DNA of 64,000 bases, from assembly GCA_037446555.1 (NCBI GenBank), contig JBBIIK010000020.1, positions 1-64,000 on the forward strand, in the 5' to 3' direction. The number at the start of each line of letters is the position of its first letter. Within the stretch, counting starts at the first letter, position 1. Source of the DNA: JANWVO01 sp037446555. Lineage in GTDB: Bacteria; Acidobacteriota; Terriglobia; Bryobacterales; Bryobacteraceae. The notes below the pieces were generated by a model. It was not told where the DNA came from. It worked only from the letters and a program-made list of their open reading frames with translations, and did no database searches. The translations under genes were made by a program, and so were the position numbers. This document shows, one piece after another, positions 52,809-62,940 of the stretch.

Positions 52809-53608
52809 AGCTCGGCCTCGGCACCTACTGCTACACCTGGGCGCACGGCATCGAGGGCGGCCCATGTCCGGAACGCCCCATGTCTGCCTTTGATCTTCTG
52901 GACCGGTGCGTCGAGCTGGGCGTCCGCGTGGTGCAGTTCGGGCCGAACCTGCCGCTGGAGGGCGTGGATCTGGAGGCGCTGGCAGAGAAGGCGCGTGCGG
53001 CGGAAATCGAGATGGAAGCGGGAGTGATCGGGCTGGATGTGGAGAGTATTCGCAGGGGCGTGGAACTGTGCCGGCGCCTTGGGGCGCGGCTGTTGCGGAC
53101 GATCGACTCTTACGACGCTCCGCCGCGTTCCACGGAGGAATTGGAGCGTTTCTTGCGCGCGGCGCTGCGGATCGTCGAACCCGCCGGCATCCGGCTCGCA
53201 GTGGAGAACTCGCGCACGCCGGCGCGCCGGATGGCGGAGACGCTGCAAACACTCGGCTCCCCGCTGCTCGGCGTCACGCTTGACACAGTGAATTCTCTTG
53301 CGATTCCCGAAGGGACGGAAGAGGTGCTGGAGGCGCTGGCGCGCCACACGCTGTGCGTGCATGTGAAAGATTTCCGCGTCTCGCGCATCTGGCACCGGAT
53401 GGGATTCGTGGTGGAGGGCGCCCCGGCTGGTGCGGGGCAGCTCGACATCCCCCGGCTGCTGGACCGCGTGCGCAAGACAGGGCGCGACCCGAACGTCATC
53501 CTCGAGCTGTGGGTGCCGCAGCGGTCCACGCTGGACGAGACGGTCGCGCTGGAGGATGCGTGGGCGCGGCAAAGCATTGCATTCCTGCGCAAACTCGTCA
53601 GGGAGTGA
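52805..53608 (+). CDS. oiaC: 3-oxo-isoapionate decarboxylase (sugar isomerase-like TIM barrel)
   Basis: The 267-residue product starts at a GTG that overlaps the permease stop (GTGA). It has a xylose-isomerase-like TIM barrel: KLGLGTYCYTWAHGIEGG, VQFGPNLPLEGVDLEALA, LLRTIDSYDAPPRSTEEL, GVTLDTVNSLAIPEG, VHVKDFRVSRIWHRMGF and NVILELWVPQ. The pattern of Glu, Asp and His residues fits a metal site. In the known pathway OiaC decarboxylates 3-oxo-isoapionate to L-erythrulose and CO2. The function is assigned by similarity and by the neighbouring apnO; an isomerase/epimerase of unknown substrate is the alternative. Confidence 0.72.
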   Translation: MKLGLGTYCYTWAHGIEGGPCPERPMSAFDLLDRCVELGVRVVQFGPNLPLEGVDLEALAEKARAAEIEMEAGVIGLDVESIRRGVELCRRLGARLLRTIDSYDAPPRSTEELERFLRAALRIVEPAGIRLAVENSRTPARRMAETLQTLGSPLLGVTLDTVNSLAIPEGTEEVLEALARHTLCVHVKDFRVSRIWHRMGFVVEGAPAGAGQLDIPRLLDRVRKTGRDPNVILELWVPQRSTLDETVALEDAWARQSIAFLRKLVRE

Positions 53609-53638
53609 ACCGGATCAGGGAAGAGAGGAGACTGCATC

Positions 53639-54465
53639 ATGACTGAGCAAGTCGCAATCATCGGAGCCGGGGGCAAAATGGGCCTCAGGGCGGCGCAAAA
53701 GATCGGGAAGCATCCTGAATACCGGGTGCTGATGTGCGAAAGCCACCCGGAGCGGGCGGCGCAACTGGCCGCGCAGGGCTACACAGTGACCGGCCTTGCG
53801 GAGGCCCTGTCGGAGGCCGACTTCGTGTTTCTCGCCGTGCCGGACAGCGCCATCGGGACGGTTGCCCGCCAGGCCGCGCCGCTGATGAAACCCGGCGCCA
53901 TGCTGATCATGCTGGATGCGGCGGCGGCCTATGTCGGCGAGCTGCCGAAGGCGAGTCGCATCGGCATGATGATCACCCATCCCTGCCACCCACCGATTTT
54001 CACCGACCATCCCACGCCCGAGGAGCGGCGCGACTACTTCGGCGGCGTGGCGAAGCAGGACATCCTTGTGTGCCTTGTGCAGGGCGACGAGGAAACCTTC
54101 GCCCGCGCCGTGGAGGTCTGCCGGGCTGTGTTCGCCCCCGTGGACCGGGCGCACCGCGTCACGGTGGAACAGTTTGCCTTCCTCGAGCCGGCGATGTCGG
54201 AGCTTGTTGTCGCCGCCGCCGCCAAGTGGATGCGCGAGGCTCTGGATGCCGCGGTGGAAGCCGGGGTGCCGCGGGAAGCCGCCGAGGCGTTCCTCGCCGG
54301 ACACGCGCAGATCGCGCTTGCCATCTGCTTCGGTGCGGAACAAGCGCCGTTCTCCGATGCCGCCCTGCGCGCCATCGCATGGGGCAAGCGGGAGCTGATC
54401 GCGCCCGACTGGAAGAAGGTATACCGTGAGGACGTGCTGAAATCCGCCATCGAGGAGATGATCCG

Positions 54466-54469
<4 letters not shown>
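53639..54469 (+). CDS. apnO: D-apionate oxidoisomerase
   Basis: The 276-residue product is a 6-phosphogluconate-dehydrogenase-like protein with NAD-binding VAIIGAGGKMGLRAAQKI. It shows EADFVFLAVPDSAIGTVA, MMITHPCHPPIFTDHP, and a helical C-terminal domain with QFAFLEPAMSELVVAAAAKW and FLAGHAQIALAICFGAEQ. ApnO oxidises and isomerises D-apionate to 3-oxo-isoapionate, upstream of OiaC. A ribosome site (GAGAGGAG) precedes the ATG, and 30 bases separate it from oiaC. The assignment depends on family memory and gene order. Confidence 0.76.
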
Positions 54470-55878
<1,409 letters not shown>

Positions 55879-55924
55879 AGGCCTGCCTTCTGCGAACGCG
55901 CTTCCATCGGGCGGGCGCCCGTCG

Positions 55925-56848
55925 CTAGTGCCCTTCGGCCTCCAGGAACCGCTCGGCCTCGATCGCCGCCATGCAGCCCGCGCCCGCGGCGGTGATCGCC
56001 TGACGGTAGACGCGGTCCTGCACGTCTCCGGCGTGGAAGACGCCGGGCACGCTGGTCCGCGCTCCGCCGTGGCTGACGATGTAGCCCTCGGGGTCCAGCT
56101 CGATCTGGCCCACAAACGGGCTCGTGTTCGGGATGTGCCCGATGGCGAGGAACAGCCCGTCGACCTCCTGCACCCAGGTTTCTTGCGTCTTCACGTTTTT
56201 CAGCTTTGCGCCGGTCACGTAGCCCTTCTCGACGTCGTAAACCTCCTCGACAACGGCGCTGGTGATCCACTTGATCTTCGGGTTGGCGCGGCAGCGCTCC
56301 AGCATGATCTTCGAGGCGCGGAATTCTTCGCGGCGGTGCACGATGGTCACCTCCTCGCCGAAGCGCGTGAGGAAGTTGGCCTCTTCCATGGCCGAATCGC
56401 CGCCGCCGATCACCATAATTTTCTTGCCCTTGTAAAAGAAGCCGTCGCAGGTGGCGCAGGAGCTGACGCCGTGCCCGATGAGCTTCTGCTCGCTCGGCAG
56501 CCCCAGCCAGCGCGCGCTTGCGCCGGAGGCGATGATCAGCGTCCGGCACTCCTCCCACTGCCCGTCGACCTTCAGGCGGAACGGGCGGCGGCTCAGGTCC
56601 GCCTCCTCCACGACGCCCTGCATGTATTCGGCGCCGAACCGCTCCGCCTGCTTCTTCATGTTCTCCACCAGCACCGGCCCCAGAATGCCCTCCGGAAAGC
56701 CGGGGAAGTTCTCGACTTCCGTGGTGAGCGAGAGCTGCCCGCCGGGCTCATGCCCGCTGATCACCAGCGGCTTCAGCCCCGCGCGCGCCGTGTAGATGGC
56801 GGCCGTGTTGCCGGCGCAGCCGGATCCGATGATGATGACATTGCGCAT
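55925..56848 (-). CDS. trxB: Thioredoxin reductase
   Basis: The enzyme uses NADPH and FAD to reduce thioredoxin. The 307-residue product has FAD-binding IIIGSGCAGNTAAIYTARAG, the redox-active CATCDGFF (Cys131, Cys134) and NADPH-binding VIGGGDSAMEEANFL. The tail VFHAGDVQDRVYRQAITAAG also fits. A clear AGAGGAG eleven bases before the ATG at 56848 decides the start over a frame reaching 56878. It converges on the apiosidase gene with 46 bases between. Confidence 0.94.
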   Translation of the reverse strand: MRNVIIIGSGCAGNTAAIYTARAGLKPLVISGHEPGGQLSLTTEVENFPGFPEGILGPVLVENMKKQAERFGAEYMQGVVEEADLSRRPFRLKVDGQWEECRTLIIASGASARWLGLPSEQKLIGHGVSSCATCDGFFYKGKKIMVIGGGDSAMEEANFLTRFGEEVTIVHRREEFRASKIMLERCRANPKIKWITSAVVEEVYDVEKGYVTGAKLKNVKTQETWVQEVDGLFLAIGHIPNTSPFVGQIELDPEGYIVSHGGARTSVPGVFHAGDVQDRVYRQAITAAGAGCMAAIEAERFLEAEGH

Positions 56849-56899
56849 GAAAAAATCAGCTCCTCTTGTTTCAAACAACCCCGGGTGTTCCTGTGAGAA

Positions 56900-58240
56900 T
56901 CAGACCTTCTCCGGCACTACGTACGGAGCCCGGTACTTCCGCGTCTGCATCACGTTGGCCTCGTCGTCGCCGAGGAAACGACCGCTGGAATCCATCCGCA
57001 GCGAGCGCCCCACGCGGTAGGCGATGTTCGCCAGGTGGCAGAAATCCGCCGCCAGTGCTCCGATCTCGATCTCCGCCGTGAGCTTCTTGTGGTCCCGCGA
57101 CTTCACCGCTTCGACGAAGTTCTTCACGTGCTCGAGCGTGCCCTCTCCCGTGGCCTTCTCCTCGGCGATCTTTTCATAGCGGTCGCGCCCGCCCGCGCCG
57201 GCGCTGCGCGCTCCCACGAAATCGGCCATCGTGCTGCGGTAAACGGCGAAGCTCCCCTGATCGAGCACCATGAATCCCTTTTCGCCGAAGAAAATATTGC
57301 CCACGTAATTCGCGCCGCGGATCGGCGCCAGCGCTTCCGGCGGCGTGGGCAGGTTCCGCACGTCGAACGTCATTTCGCCGTCGTCCCAGTGGAAGGAGGC
57401 GTGCTGCGTGTTCGGCGTCTCCTGATCGTCGTTCCACAGGAACTTCCCGCCGCTGCCCATCACCACTTTCGGCCTGTCCTTCCGCCCCAGACCCCACAGG
57501 GCGATGTCCATTTCATGCACGCCCTGATTGCCAATGTCGCCGTTGCCCGTGTCCCAGAACCAGTGCCAGTTGTACTCGAATTTGTTCACGCTGAACGGCT
57601 TCATCTGCGCCGGTCCCAGAAACTTGTCCCAGTCGATGCCGGGCGGCACCGGCTGGTCTGGCGTGTGGCCGATCGAAAAGCGCCGCCGGAAACACAGCCC
57701 GCGCGCCATGTAGGCCTTGCCAATGACGCCCTCCCTCAGCATCTGGATGGCCTTGATCTTGTGCGCCGTGGACCGGCTCTGCGAGCCCACCTGCACCATC
57801 CGCTTGTACTTCCGCGCCGCCTCCACCATCTTCCGGCTCTCGAACATGTTGTGGCTGGCGGGCTTTTCCACGTAAACGTCCTTGCCCGCCTGGCAGGCCC
57901 AGATGGTGGCCAGCGCATGCCAGTGGTTGGGCAGCGGCAGCGAGACGGCGTCAATCTCCTTCGACTCGAACATCTGCCGCATGTCGGCGAACTCCGCCGG
58001 CTTGTAGCCTTTCGCCTTTTCGATCATCGCGATCGCCCGCTCCCGCGCCGCCTGGTTCACGTCGCAAACGGCGGCGATGCGGCAGTCCTCGATCGCGTTG
58101 TAGTAGTCGATGTGATTCCGGCCCCGTCCGCCGAGGCCCACGATACCGATCTGCACGCGGTCATTGGCTCCCAGAATGGGCATCCGCGCCGTCGCTACTG
58201 CTGCGGCGGCGCCGAGAAACGTTCTTCGTTCGGTTTTCAT
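56900..58240 (-). CDS. Tat-exported Gfo/Idh/MocA-family oxidoreductase
   Basis: The 446-residue product has a twin-arginine leader (MKTERRTFLGAAAAVATARM). It continues with NAD(P)-binding IGIVGLGGRGRNHIDYY, LPLPNHWHALATIWA, the active-site YVEKPASHNM and GSQSRSTAHKIKAIQML. The C-terminal half has NGDIGNQGVHEMDIALWGLG. It belongs to the acidobacterial Tat-targeted branch of the family, whose substrates are mostly unknown sugars. It sits between trxB and the divergent fucosidase, so an extracytoplasmic sugar is the likely substrate. Confidence 0.87.
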   Translation of the reverse strand: MKTERRTFLGAAAAVATARMPILGANDRVQIGIVGLGGRGRNHIDYYNAIEDCRIAAVCDVNQAARERAIAMIEKAKGYKPAEFADMRQMFESKEIDAVSLPLPNHWHALATIWACQAGKDVYVEKPASHNMFESRKMVEAARKYKRMVQVGSQSRSTAHKIKAIQMLREGVIGKAYMARGLCFRRRFSIGHTPDQPVPPGIDWDKFLGPAQMKPFSVNKFEYNWHWFWDTGNGDIGNQGVHEMDIALWGLGRKDRPKVVMGSGGKFLWNDDQETPNTQHASFHWDDGEMTFDVRNLPTPPEALAPIRGANYVGNIFFGEKGFMVLDQGSFAVYRSTMADFVGARSAGAGGRDRYEKIAEEKATGEGTLEHVKNFVEAVKSRDHKKLTAEIEIGALAADFCHLANIAYRVGRSLRMDSSGRFLGDDEANVMQTRKYRAPYVVPEKV

Positions 58241-58326
58241 GGATCGATCCGCTCCACTTCTGTCATTCTAGGCGAGCGCCCTTGGCTGTCGTTCGCCGCT
58301 TCCGGGCGATAGAATACCCCAAAGCC

Positions 58327-60066
58327 ATGTCATCCCGCTTCGCCTTTCTCCTCCTCGCTCTGTCTGCTTGCGCGCTGTCGCCGCTGCCCGCGCAGCCCTT
58401 CCGGCCGCCTCTGCCCGAAATCGAGCGCACGCGCTGGTTCCGCGACGCCAAGTTCGGAATGTTCATCCATTGGGGCGCGTACTCGGTCATCGGGCGCCAC
58501 GAATGGATCCGTCACCAGGCGCAGATCCCGCAAGCCGAATACGACACCTACGCCCGCCGCTTCAACCCCGTCCGCTTCAACGCCGACGAGTGGGTGACGC
58601 TGGCGAAAGATGCCGGCGCCCGCTACATCGTCATCACGTCCAAGCATCACGACGGCTTCAGCATCTACCGCAGCCGCGCGAGCGACTATGACATGGAGAT
58701 CACCCCCTACAAGGGCGATCCGCTCAAGGACCTCGCCGCCGCCGCCAAACGCCACGGCTTGCGCTTCGGCTTCTATCACTCCATCATGGACTGGCATCAT
58801 CCCGATTACCGTCCGCGCCGCGCGTGGGAATACCCGAACAATTACAAGGAAGGCGGCAACAACAACCGCTACATCGACTTCATGAAGGAGCAGCTCCGCG
58901 AGCTGCTCACCGGCTACGGCGACGTCGCCGTCGTCTGGTTTGACGGCGAATGGGAGCACACGCTCGCCGAAGCGAAGCGCGACGACGAGATCTACGACTT
59001 CATCCGCTCCCTCCAGCCCAACACGTTGATCAACGACCGCCTCTACGAGCGCAAGCCCGGCAACCGCGCCGACTTCGGCACCCCGGAACAGTATGTCCCC
59101 GCCACCGGCTTGCGCAGCCCGGACGGCAAGCCCGTGCTGTGGGAAGCCTGCGTCACCATCAACCAGGATTCCTGGGGCTACAACAAGTACGAGACCGTCT
59201 TCAAAACCGATCGAGATCTGGTCCGCATGCTCGTCGAGGTCGTCAGCAAGGGCGGCAACCTGCTGCTCAACGTGGGCCCGAAGCCCGACGGAACAATTCA
59301 GGACGAATTTGTCACGCGTCTGCGCGCCATCGGCCGGTGGCTGCGGACCAACGGAGAAGCCATCTACGAAACCACGGCCAGCCCGTTCGAACGGATGTCC
59401 TACTTCGGCCGCGCCACGGCGAAGGGCCGCACGCTGTACCTGCACGTCTTCCAGTGGCCCGCAGGCGGCAGGCTGCGCGTGGCGGGCTTGAAGAACCTGG
59501 TGCACAAGGCGCGCCTGCTGGCCGATCCTTCGCGGCCGGTGAAGGCCGTGCGCGACGGCCCGGACGTGATCCTCGAGCTGGCCGGCGAAGCCCCGGACGA
59601 GATCGCCAGCGTAGTCGCTCTCGAGCTCGACGGCGCCCCTGCGGCCGAGCCCTTCTCGAACCGCCCGGACGCGAAGGGCGTCATCACGCTGGGCGCCGAG
59701 TCCTGCGAGATCGATACCGAGTTCGAACAGCGCGCCAAGAAGGAGAACGCCATCGGGCACGTCTTCCTCACGCAGTGGACCCGCGACCGCGACGTGCCGT
59801 GGTGGGTGCTGGAGACGCCGCGGGCGGGCCGTTACAAAGTCGAGATCAGCTACGCCGCCCGGCGTGCGGGCGCCGCCTTCACCGTCGAGGCGGGCGGCGC
59901 GAAGCTCGAAGCCAAGGCCGCAGCCACGGGAGGGGATTGGGTGTTCAAGACGCAACCGCTGGGCGAAGTGCAATTGCCTTCCGGCAAGAGCGAGCTGCGC
60001 GTGCGCATCAGCCCTGCGGCAGGAACCATGAATCTCGAACGGGTGGTGCTGCGCCCCGTCGAATGA
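58327..60066 (+). CDS. GH29 alpha-L-fucosidase
   Basis: The 579-residue product has a signal peptide (SSRFAFLLLALSACALSPLP) and GH29 motifs: KFGMFIHWGAYSVIGRHEW, AGARYIVITSKHHDGFSIY, GLRFGFYHSIMDWHHPDY and VAVVWFDGEWEHTLAE with the predicted nucleophile Asp. GGNLLLNVGPKPDGTI closes the catalytic domain, and a beta domain follows. GH29 cleaves terminal L-fucose from glycans. The start is put at the ATG at 58327 to give a proper signal peptide. Confidence 0.92.
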   Translation: MSSRFAFLLLALSACALSPLPAQPFRPPLPEIERTRWFRDAKFGMFIHWGAYSVIGRHEWIRHQAQIPQAEYDTYARRFNPVRFNADEWVTLAKDAGARYIVITSKHHDGFSIYRSRASDYDMEITPYKGDPLKDLAAAAKRHGLRFGFYHSIMDWHHPDYRPRRAWEYPNNYKEGGNNNRYIDFMKEQLRELLTGYGDVAVVWFDGEWEHTLAEAKRDDEIYDFIRSLQPNTLINDRLYERKPGNRADFGTPEQYVPATGLRSPDGKPVLWEACVTINQDSWGYNKYETVFKTDRDLVRMLVEVVSKGGNLLLNVGPKPDGTIQDEFVTRLRAIGRWLRTNGEAIYETTASPFERMSYFGRATAKGRTLYLHVFQWPAGGRLRVAGLKNLVHKARLLADPSRPVKAVRDGPDVILELAGEAPDEIASVVALELDGAPAAEPFSNRPDAKGVITLGAESCEIDTEFEQRAKKENAIGHVFLTQWTRDRDVPWWVLETPRAGRYKVEISYAARRAGAAFTVEAGGAKLEAKAAATGGDWVFKTQPLGEVQLPSGKSELRVRISPAAGTMNLERVVLRPVE

Positions 60067-60122
60067 CCGCTGTTCGGAACAAGGCGCCCGCGCGGTCCGT
60101 TAGAGAGAGAAAGAGGTGCGCG

Positions 60123-60845
60123 GTGAAGACGAAACGGAATTGCTGGCGGGCTGCGGCGCTGTTGGCCGCTCTCGCTCTGGCAGCTTGCCAGCCGCCGCCG
60201 GGGCCTCCCGGCGAGGACCGGACCGAACGCGTCACCATCGAACAGGCGCGCGCCGCCGGCGCCGAGCGGATCTCCGCCGACATCCAGATCGGCATGGGCG
60301 AGCTGCGCGTCTCCGGAGGCGCGCGCGAGTTTCTCGAAGCGGAGTTCTCCTACAACGCCCCCGCGCTGAGGCCCCAGGTGCGCTTCGACGAAAGCGGCTT
60401 CCGCCGGCGCCTCGTCATCTCGCACGGCAACCCTCCGCCCGCGCTCGGCAATGTGCGCAACCGCTGGGACATCCGCCTCGGCGGCGGCGTGCCCCTCGAT
60501 CTCGAGGTCCGCTGCGGCGCCGGAGACAACCGCCTCGATCTGCGCGAGATCCCGCTGCGCAGCCTTGAGATGCATCTCGGCGTAGGAGAGGTGAACGTCG
60601 ATCTGCGCGGCAAGTTCGCCACCGATGTCGATGCCAGGATTTATGGAGGCATCGGACGCGCTGTCGTGCTCGTGCCGGCCAGCGGTGTGGAGGCCAGCGC
60701 CGCCGGCGGCATCGGCCACATCAGCGTGACCGGGCTGGAGAAGAAGGACGGTAAATGGGTGGGCGGTCCGCCCGAAAAGACGGGTGGGCGCCTGCGCCTG
60801 GAAGTCAAGGGCGGCATCGGCGAGATCGAGATCCGGGCGGAATAG
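60123..60845 (+). CDS. Toast-rack/LiaF-like lipoprotein
   Basis: The 240-residue product starts at a GTG with AAAGAGG just upstream. It has a lipoprotein signal (ALLAALALAAC, with Cys22). The mature part carries repeated beta-strand motifs typical of LiaF-like/toast-rack domains (IQIGMGELRVSGGA, LHLGVGEVNVDLRG-like repeats, IYGGIGRAVVLVPASG, VKGGIGEIEIRAE), that is, a short right-handed beta-solenoid. In Firmicutes LiaF inhibits a cell-envelope stress kinase; here the kinase gene is next but one, so a regulatory link is possible but unproven. Confidence 0.75.
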   Translation: MKTKRNCWRAAALLAALALAACQPPPGPPGEDRTERVTIEQARAAGAERISADIQIGMGELRVSGGAREFLEAEFSYNAPALRPQVRFDESGFRRRLVISHGNPPPALGNVRNRWDIRLGGGVPLDLEVRCGAGDNRLDLREIPLRSLEMHLGVGEVNVDLRGKFATDVDARIYGGIGRAVVLVPASGVEASAAGGIGHISVTGLEKKDGKWVGGPPEKTGGRLRLEVKGGIGEIEIRAE

Positions 60846-60937
60846 CACGCCCCGCTTTTGGGCCGCTTTGTCGCCTGCCGGAGGGATGGATCCCGGCGGC
60901 CGCAAATGCGGTTTCATGGTATCAGGGCCCTCGATCC

Positions 60938-62272
60938 ATGAACCAGCCGCCGACGGAGTCCCCCGGCCGCGCCGCTGTGCGGCCGGTCACCCAGCGCGCC
61001 ATCCGCCGCGTGCTGGCCGCCGGCTACGCCCTCGTGATGCTTTGCCTGCTCGCCGCCGGACTGCTCGGCGTGCGCAACATCGCCTCCATTCGCGCCACCT
61101 CGGCCGAGCTGCTGGAAGAGCAGGTGCGCATCCAGAACCTCCTGGACGCTGTCTTGCGCGGCCAGCGCGCCATCAACGCCATCTTCGCCGGCTTCGCCCG
61201 GCAGCCGGAGGAGATTGACGAGGCCCAGCTCCTCAGCCAGCTCGACGCTTCCGACCGCGAGATCGAGAAGATCGCCGAAGAACTGGCCGGCGAGCCGGAG
61301 CAGGCTCTCTGGCAGAAGCTCTACGCGGCCGCGGCCGACTTCAGCAACGAAGCCCGGCTCGTCCTTGGCGAAGAGGCGTCCCGCCGCCGGCCGGTGCGGC
61401 GGCTGATGCATGCCCACCAGTCCGTGCTCAGCCTCGTGGATCAGCTCGTGGAGATCGAAACGCGGCGCTCGGTCGCGCTCAAGCAACGCATTGAAGAACT
61501 CTCCCTGCGCCTCGCCCAGCAGTCGGCTGCCTTGCTTGGCGCGGGCTTCCTCATGGCGCTGATCTCCGCCGTCTACGCCGCCCGCTGGACCCTGCGCCTG
61601 ATCCGCCAGCTCGAATGGCAGGCCGGCGAACTGAGCCGCGTCTCCTGGCAGCTGCTCGATAAGCAAGAGAGCACCGCGCGCCGGTTCTCCCACGAACTGC
61701 ACGACGAACTGGGCCAGACGCTGACGGCTTTGAAAGCCAACCTTGTCGCTCTCGCTTCCCGCCAGGAGGCCCAGCCCGCGCTCATCGACGACTGCGTTCA
61801 GCTCGTCGACTCCTCCATGCGTACCGTGCGCGAGGTCTCGCAACTGCTCCGGCCCACCATCCTCGATGATTTCGGCCTTGCTGCGGGACTGCGGTGGCTG
61901 TGCGACCGCTTCCAGCAGCGCACCCGGATCCAGGTCGAATGCCACTGTACGGTCGATCAGCGGCTCCCCGACGAGGTCGAAACCCACCTGTTCCGCATTG
62001 CCCAGGAGGCGCTCACCAACGCCGCCCGCCACTCTGGCGCCTCGCGCGTCTCTGTCTCGCTCACACTCTCCGGCGCCCGCGTCCGGCTCCGCGTGGCCGA
62101 CAACGGGAAAGGCATCGACCCCGCTGCCGTCCCCACGGGCGGCCTCGGCATGGTCGGCATGAGGGCCCGCGCCCGCAGCGCCGGTGGAGAGCTGAAAATA
62201 GAAACAGGGCTCGGCGCGGGGGTTGCCGTGGAGGCATCGTTGCCCGCTTCGGCCAGCCAGTCCGCCGCATGA
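60938..62272 (+). CDS. Membrane sensor histidine kinase (NarX/HisKA_3 type)
   Basis: The 444-residue kinase has membrane segments at about 27-46 and 198-217, a helical sensor between them, HisKA_3 with phosphoacceptor His255 in FSHELHDELGQTLTALKAN, and an HATPase ending GLGMVGMRARARSAGGELKI. It has exactly the length and layout of the kinase at 16294-17628, so the two are probably paralogues. It overlaps the response-regulator gene by four bases (ATGA). The lipoprotein gene at 60123 lies 92 bases upstream. Confidence 0.93.
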   Translation: MNQPPTESPGRAAVRPVTQRAIRRVLAAGYALVMLCLLAAGLLGVRNIASIRATSAELLEEQVRIQNLLDAVLRGQRAINAIFAGFARQPEEIDEAQLLSQLDASDREIEKIAEELAGEPEQALWQKLYAAAADFSNEARLVLGEEASRRRPVRRLMHAHQSVLSLVDQLVEIETRRSVALKQRIEELSLRLAQQSAALLGAGFLMALISAVYAARWTLRLIRQLEWQAGELSRVSWQLLDKQESTARRFSHELHDELGQTLTALKANLVALASRQEAQPALIDDCVQLVDSSMRTVREVSQLLRPTILDDFGLAAGLRWLCDRFQQRTRIQVECHCTVDQRLPDEVETHLFRIAQEALTNAARHSGASRVSVSLTLSGARVRLRVADNGKGIDPAAVPTGGLGMVGMRARARSAGGELKIETGLGAGVAVEASLPASASQSAA

Positions 62273-62910
62273 ACGCGAAACCCATCCGCATCCTGCTCGC
62301 CGACGACCATTCCATGGTGCGCCAGGGCTTCCGCCGGATCCTGGAGGCGCAGGCGGAATTCGAAATCGCCGGCGAGGCCTGCGACGGCAGACAAGCGGTA
62401 GAACTCGCCGAACAGCTCCGTCCGGATGTCGTCGTCATGGACGTCGCCATGCCGGGACTGAACGGCATCGAGGCTACGCGCCGCATCTGCGAATCGTCCC
62501 CCAGGACCCGCGTCCTGGCCCTTTCGATGCACCGCGACAGCGTTTACGTGCGGGAGATCCTCCGCGCCGGCGCCCGTGGCTACCTGCTGAAGGACGCTTT
62601 CGACGCCGATCTGGTCGCCGCCGTCCGCGCCGTCGCCCGCGGCGAAGGCTACATCGCTCCCGCCGTCGCCGATTCTGTTCTCGTCGACTACCGCCAGCAC
62701 GTCACCGACCCGGTCGACCTCCTCACGCCCCGCGAGCGCGAGGTCCTGCAACTGATCGCCGAAGGCAAGACCAACAAGGAGATCGCCTCGCTGCTGAACC
62801 TCAGCGTCTACACCGTGGACGCCCACCGCGGACGCATCATGGAGAAGCTGAATCTCCACTCCACGGGAGAACTGGTCCGCTTTGCCCTCCGCAAGGGCAT
62901 CATCGACTGA
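62269..62910 (+). CDS. NarL/LuxR-type response regulator
   Basis: The 213-residue product has a receiver domain (LLADDHSMVRQGFRRIL, phosphoacceptor Asp58 in VVVMDVAMPGLNG, GYLLKDAFDADL). A LuxR helix-turn-helix follows (LLTPREREVLQLIAEG, TNKEIASLLNLSVYTVDAHR). It is the partner of the kinase it overlaps and resembles the regulator at 15647-16297 along its length. The target genes are unknown. Confidence 0.95.
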   Translation: MNAKPIRILLADDHSMVRQGFRRILEAQAEFEIAGEACDGRQAVELAEQLRPDVVVMDVAMPGLNGIEATRRICESSPRTRVLALSMHRDSVYVREILRAGARGYLLKDAFDADLVAAVRAVARGEGYIAPAVADSVLVDYRQHVTDPVDLLTPREREVLQLIAEGKTNKEIASLLNLSVYTVDAHRGRIMEKLNLHSTGELVRFALRKGIID

Positions 62911-62940
62911 AGCCGCCCTCCCGGTGCGCTATCATGCGCA

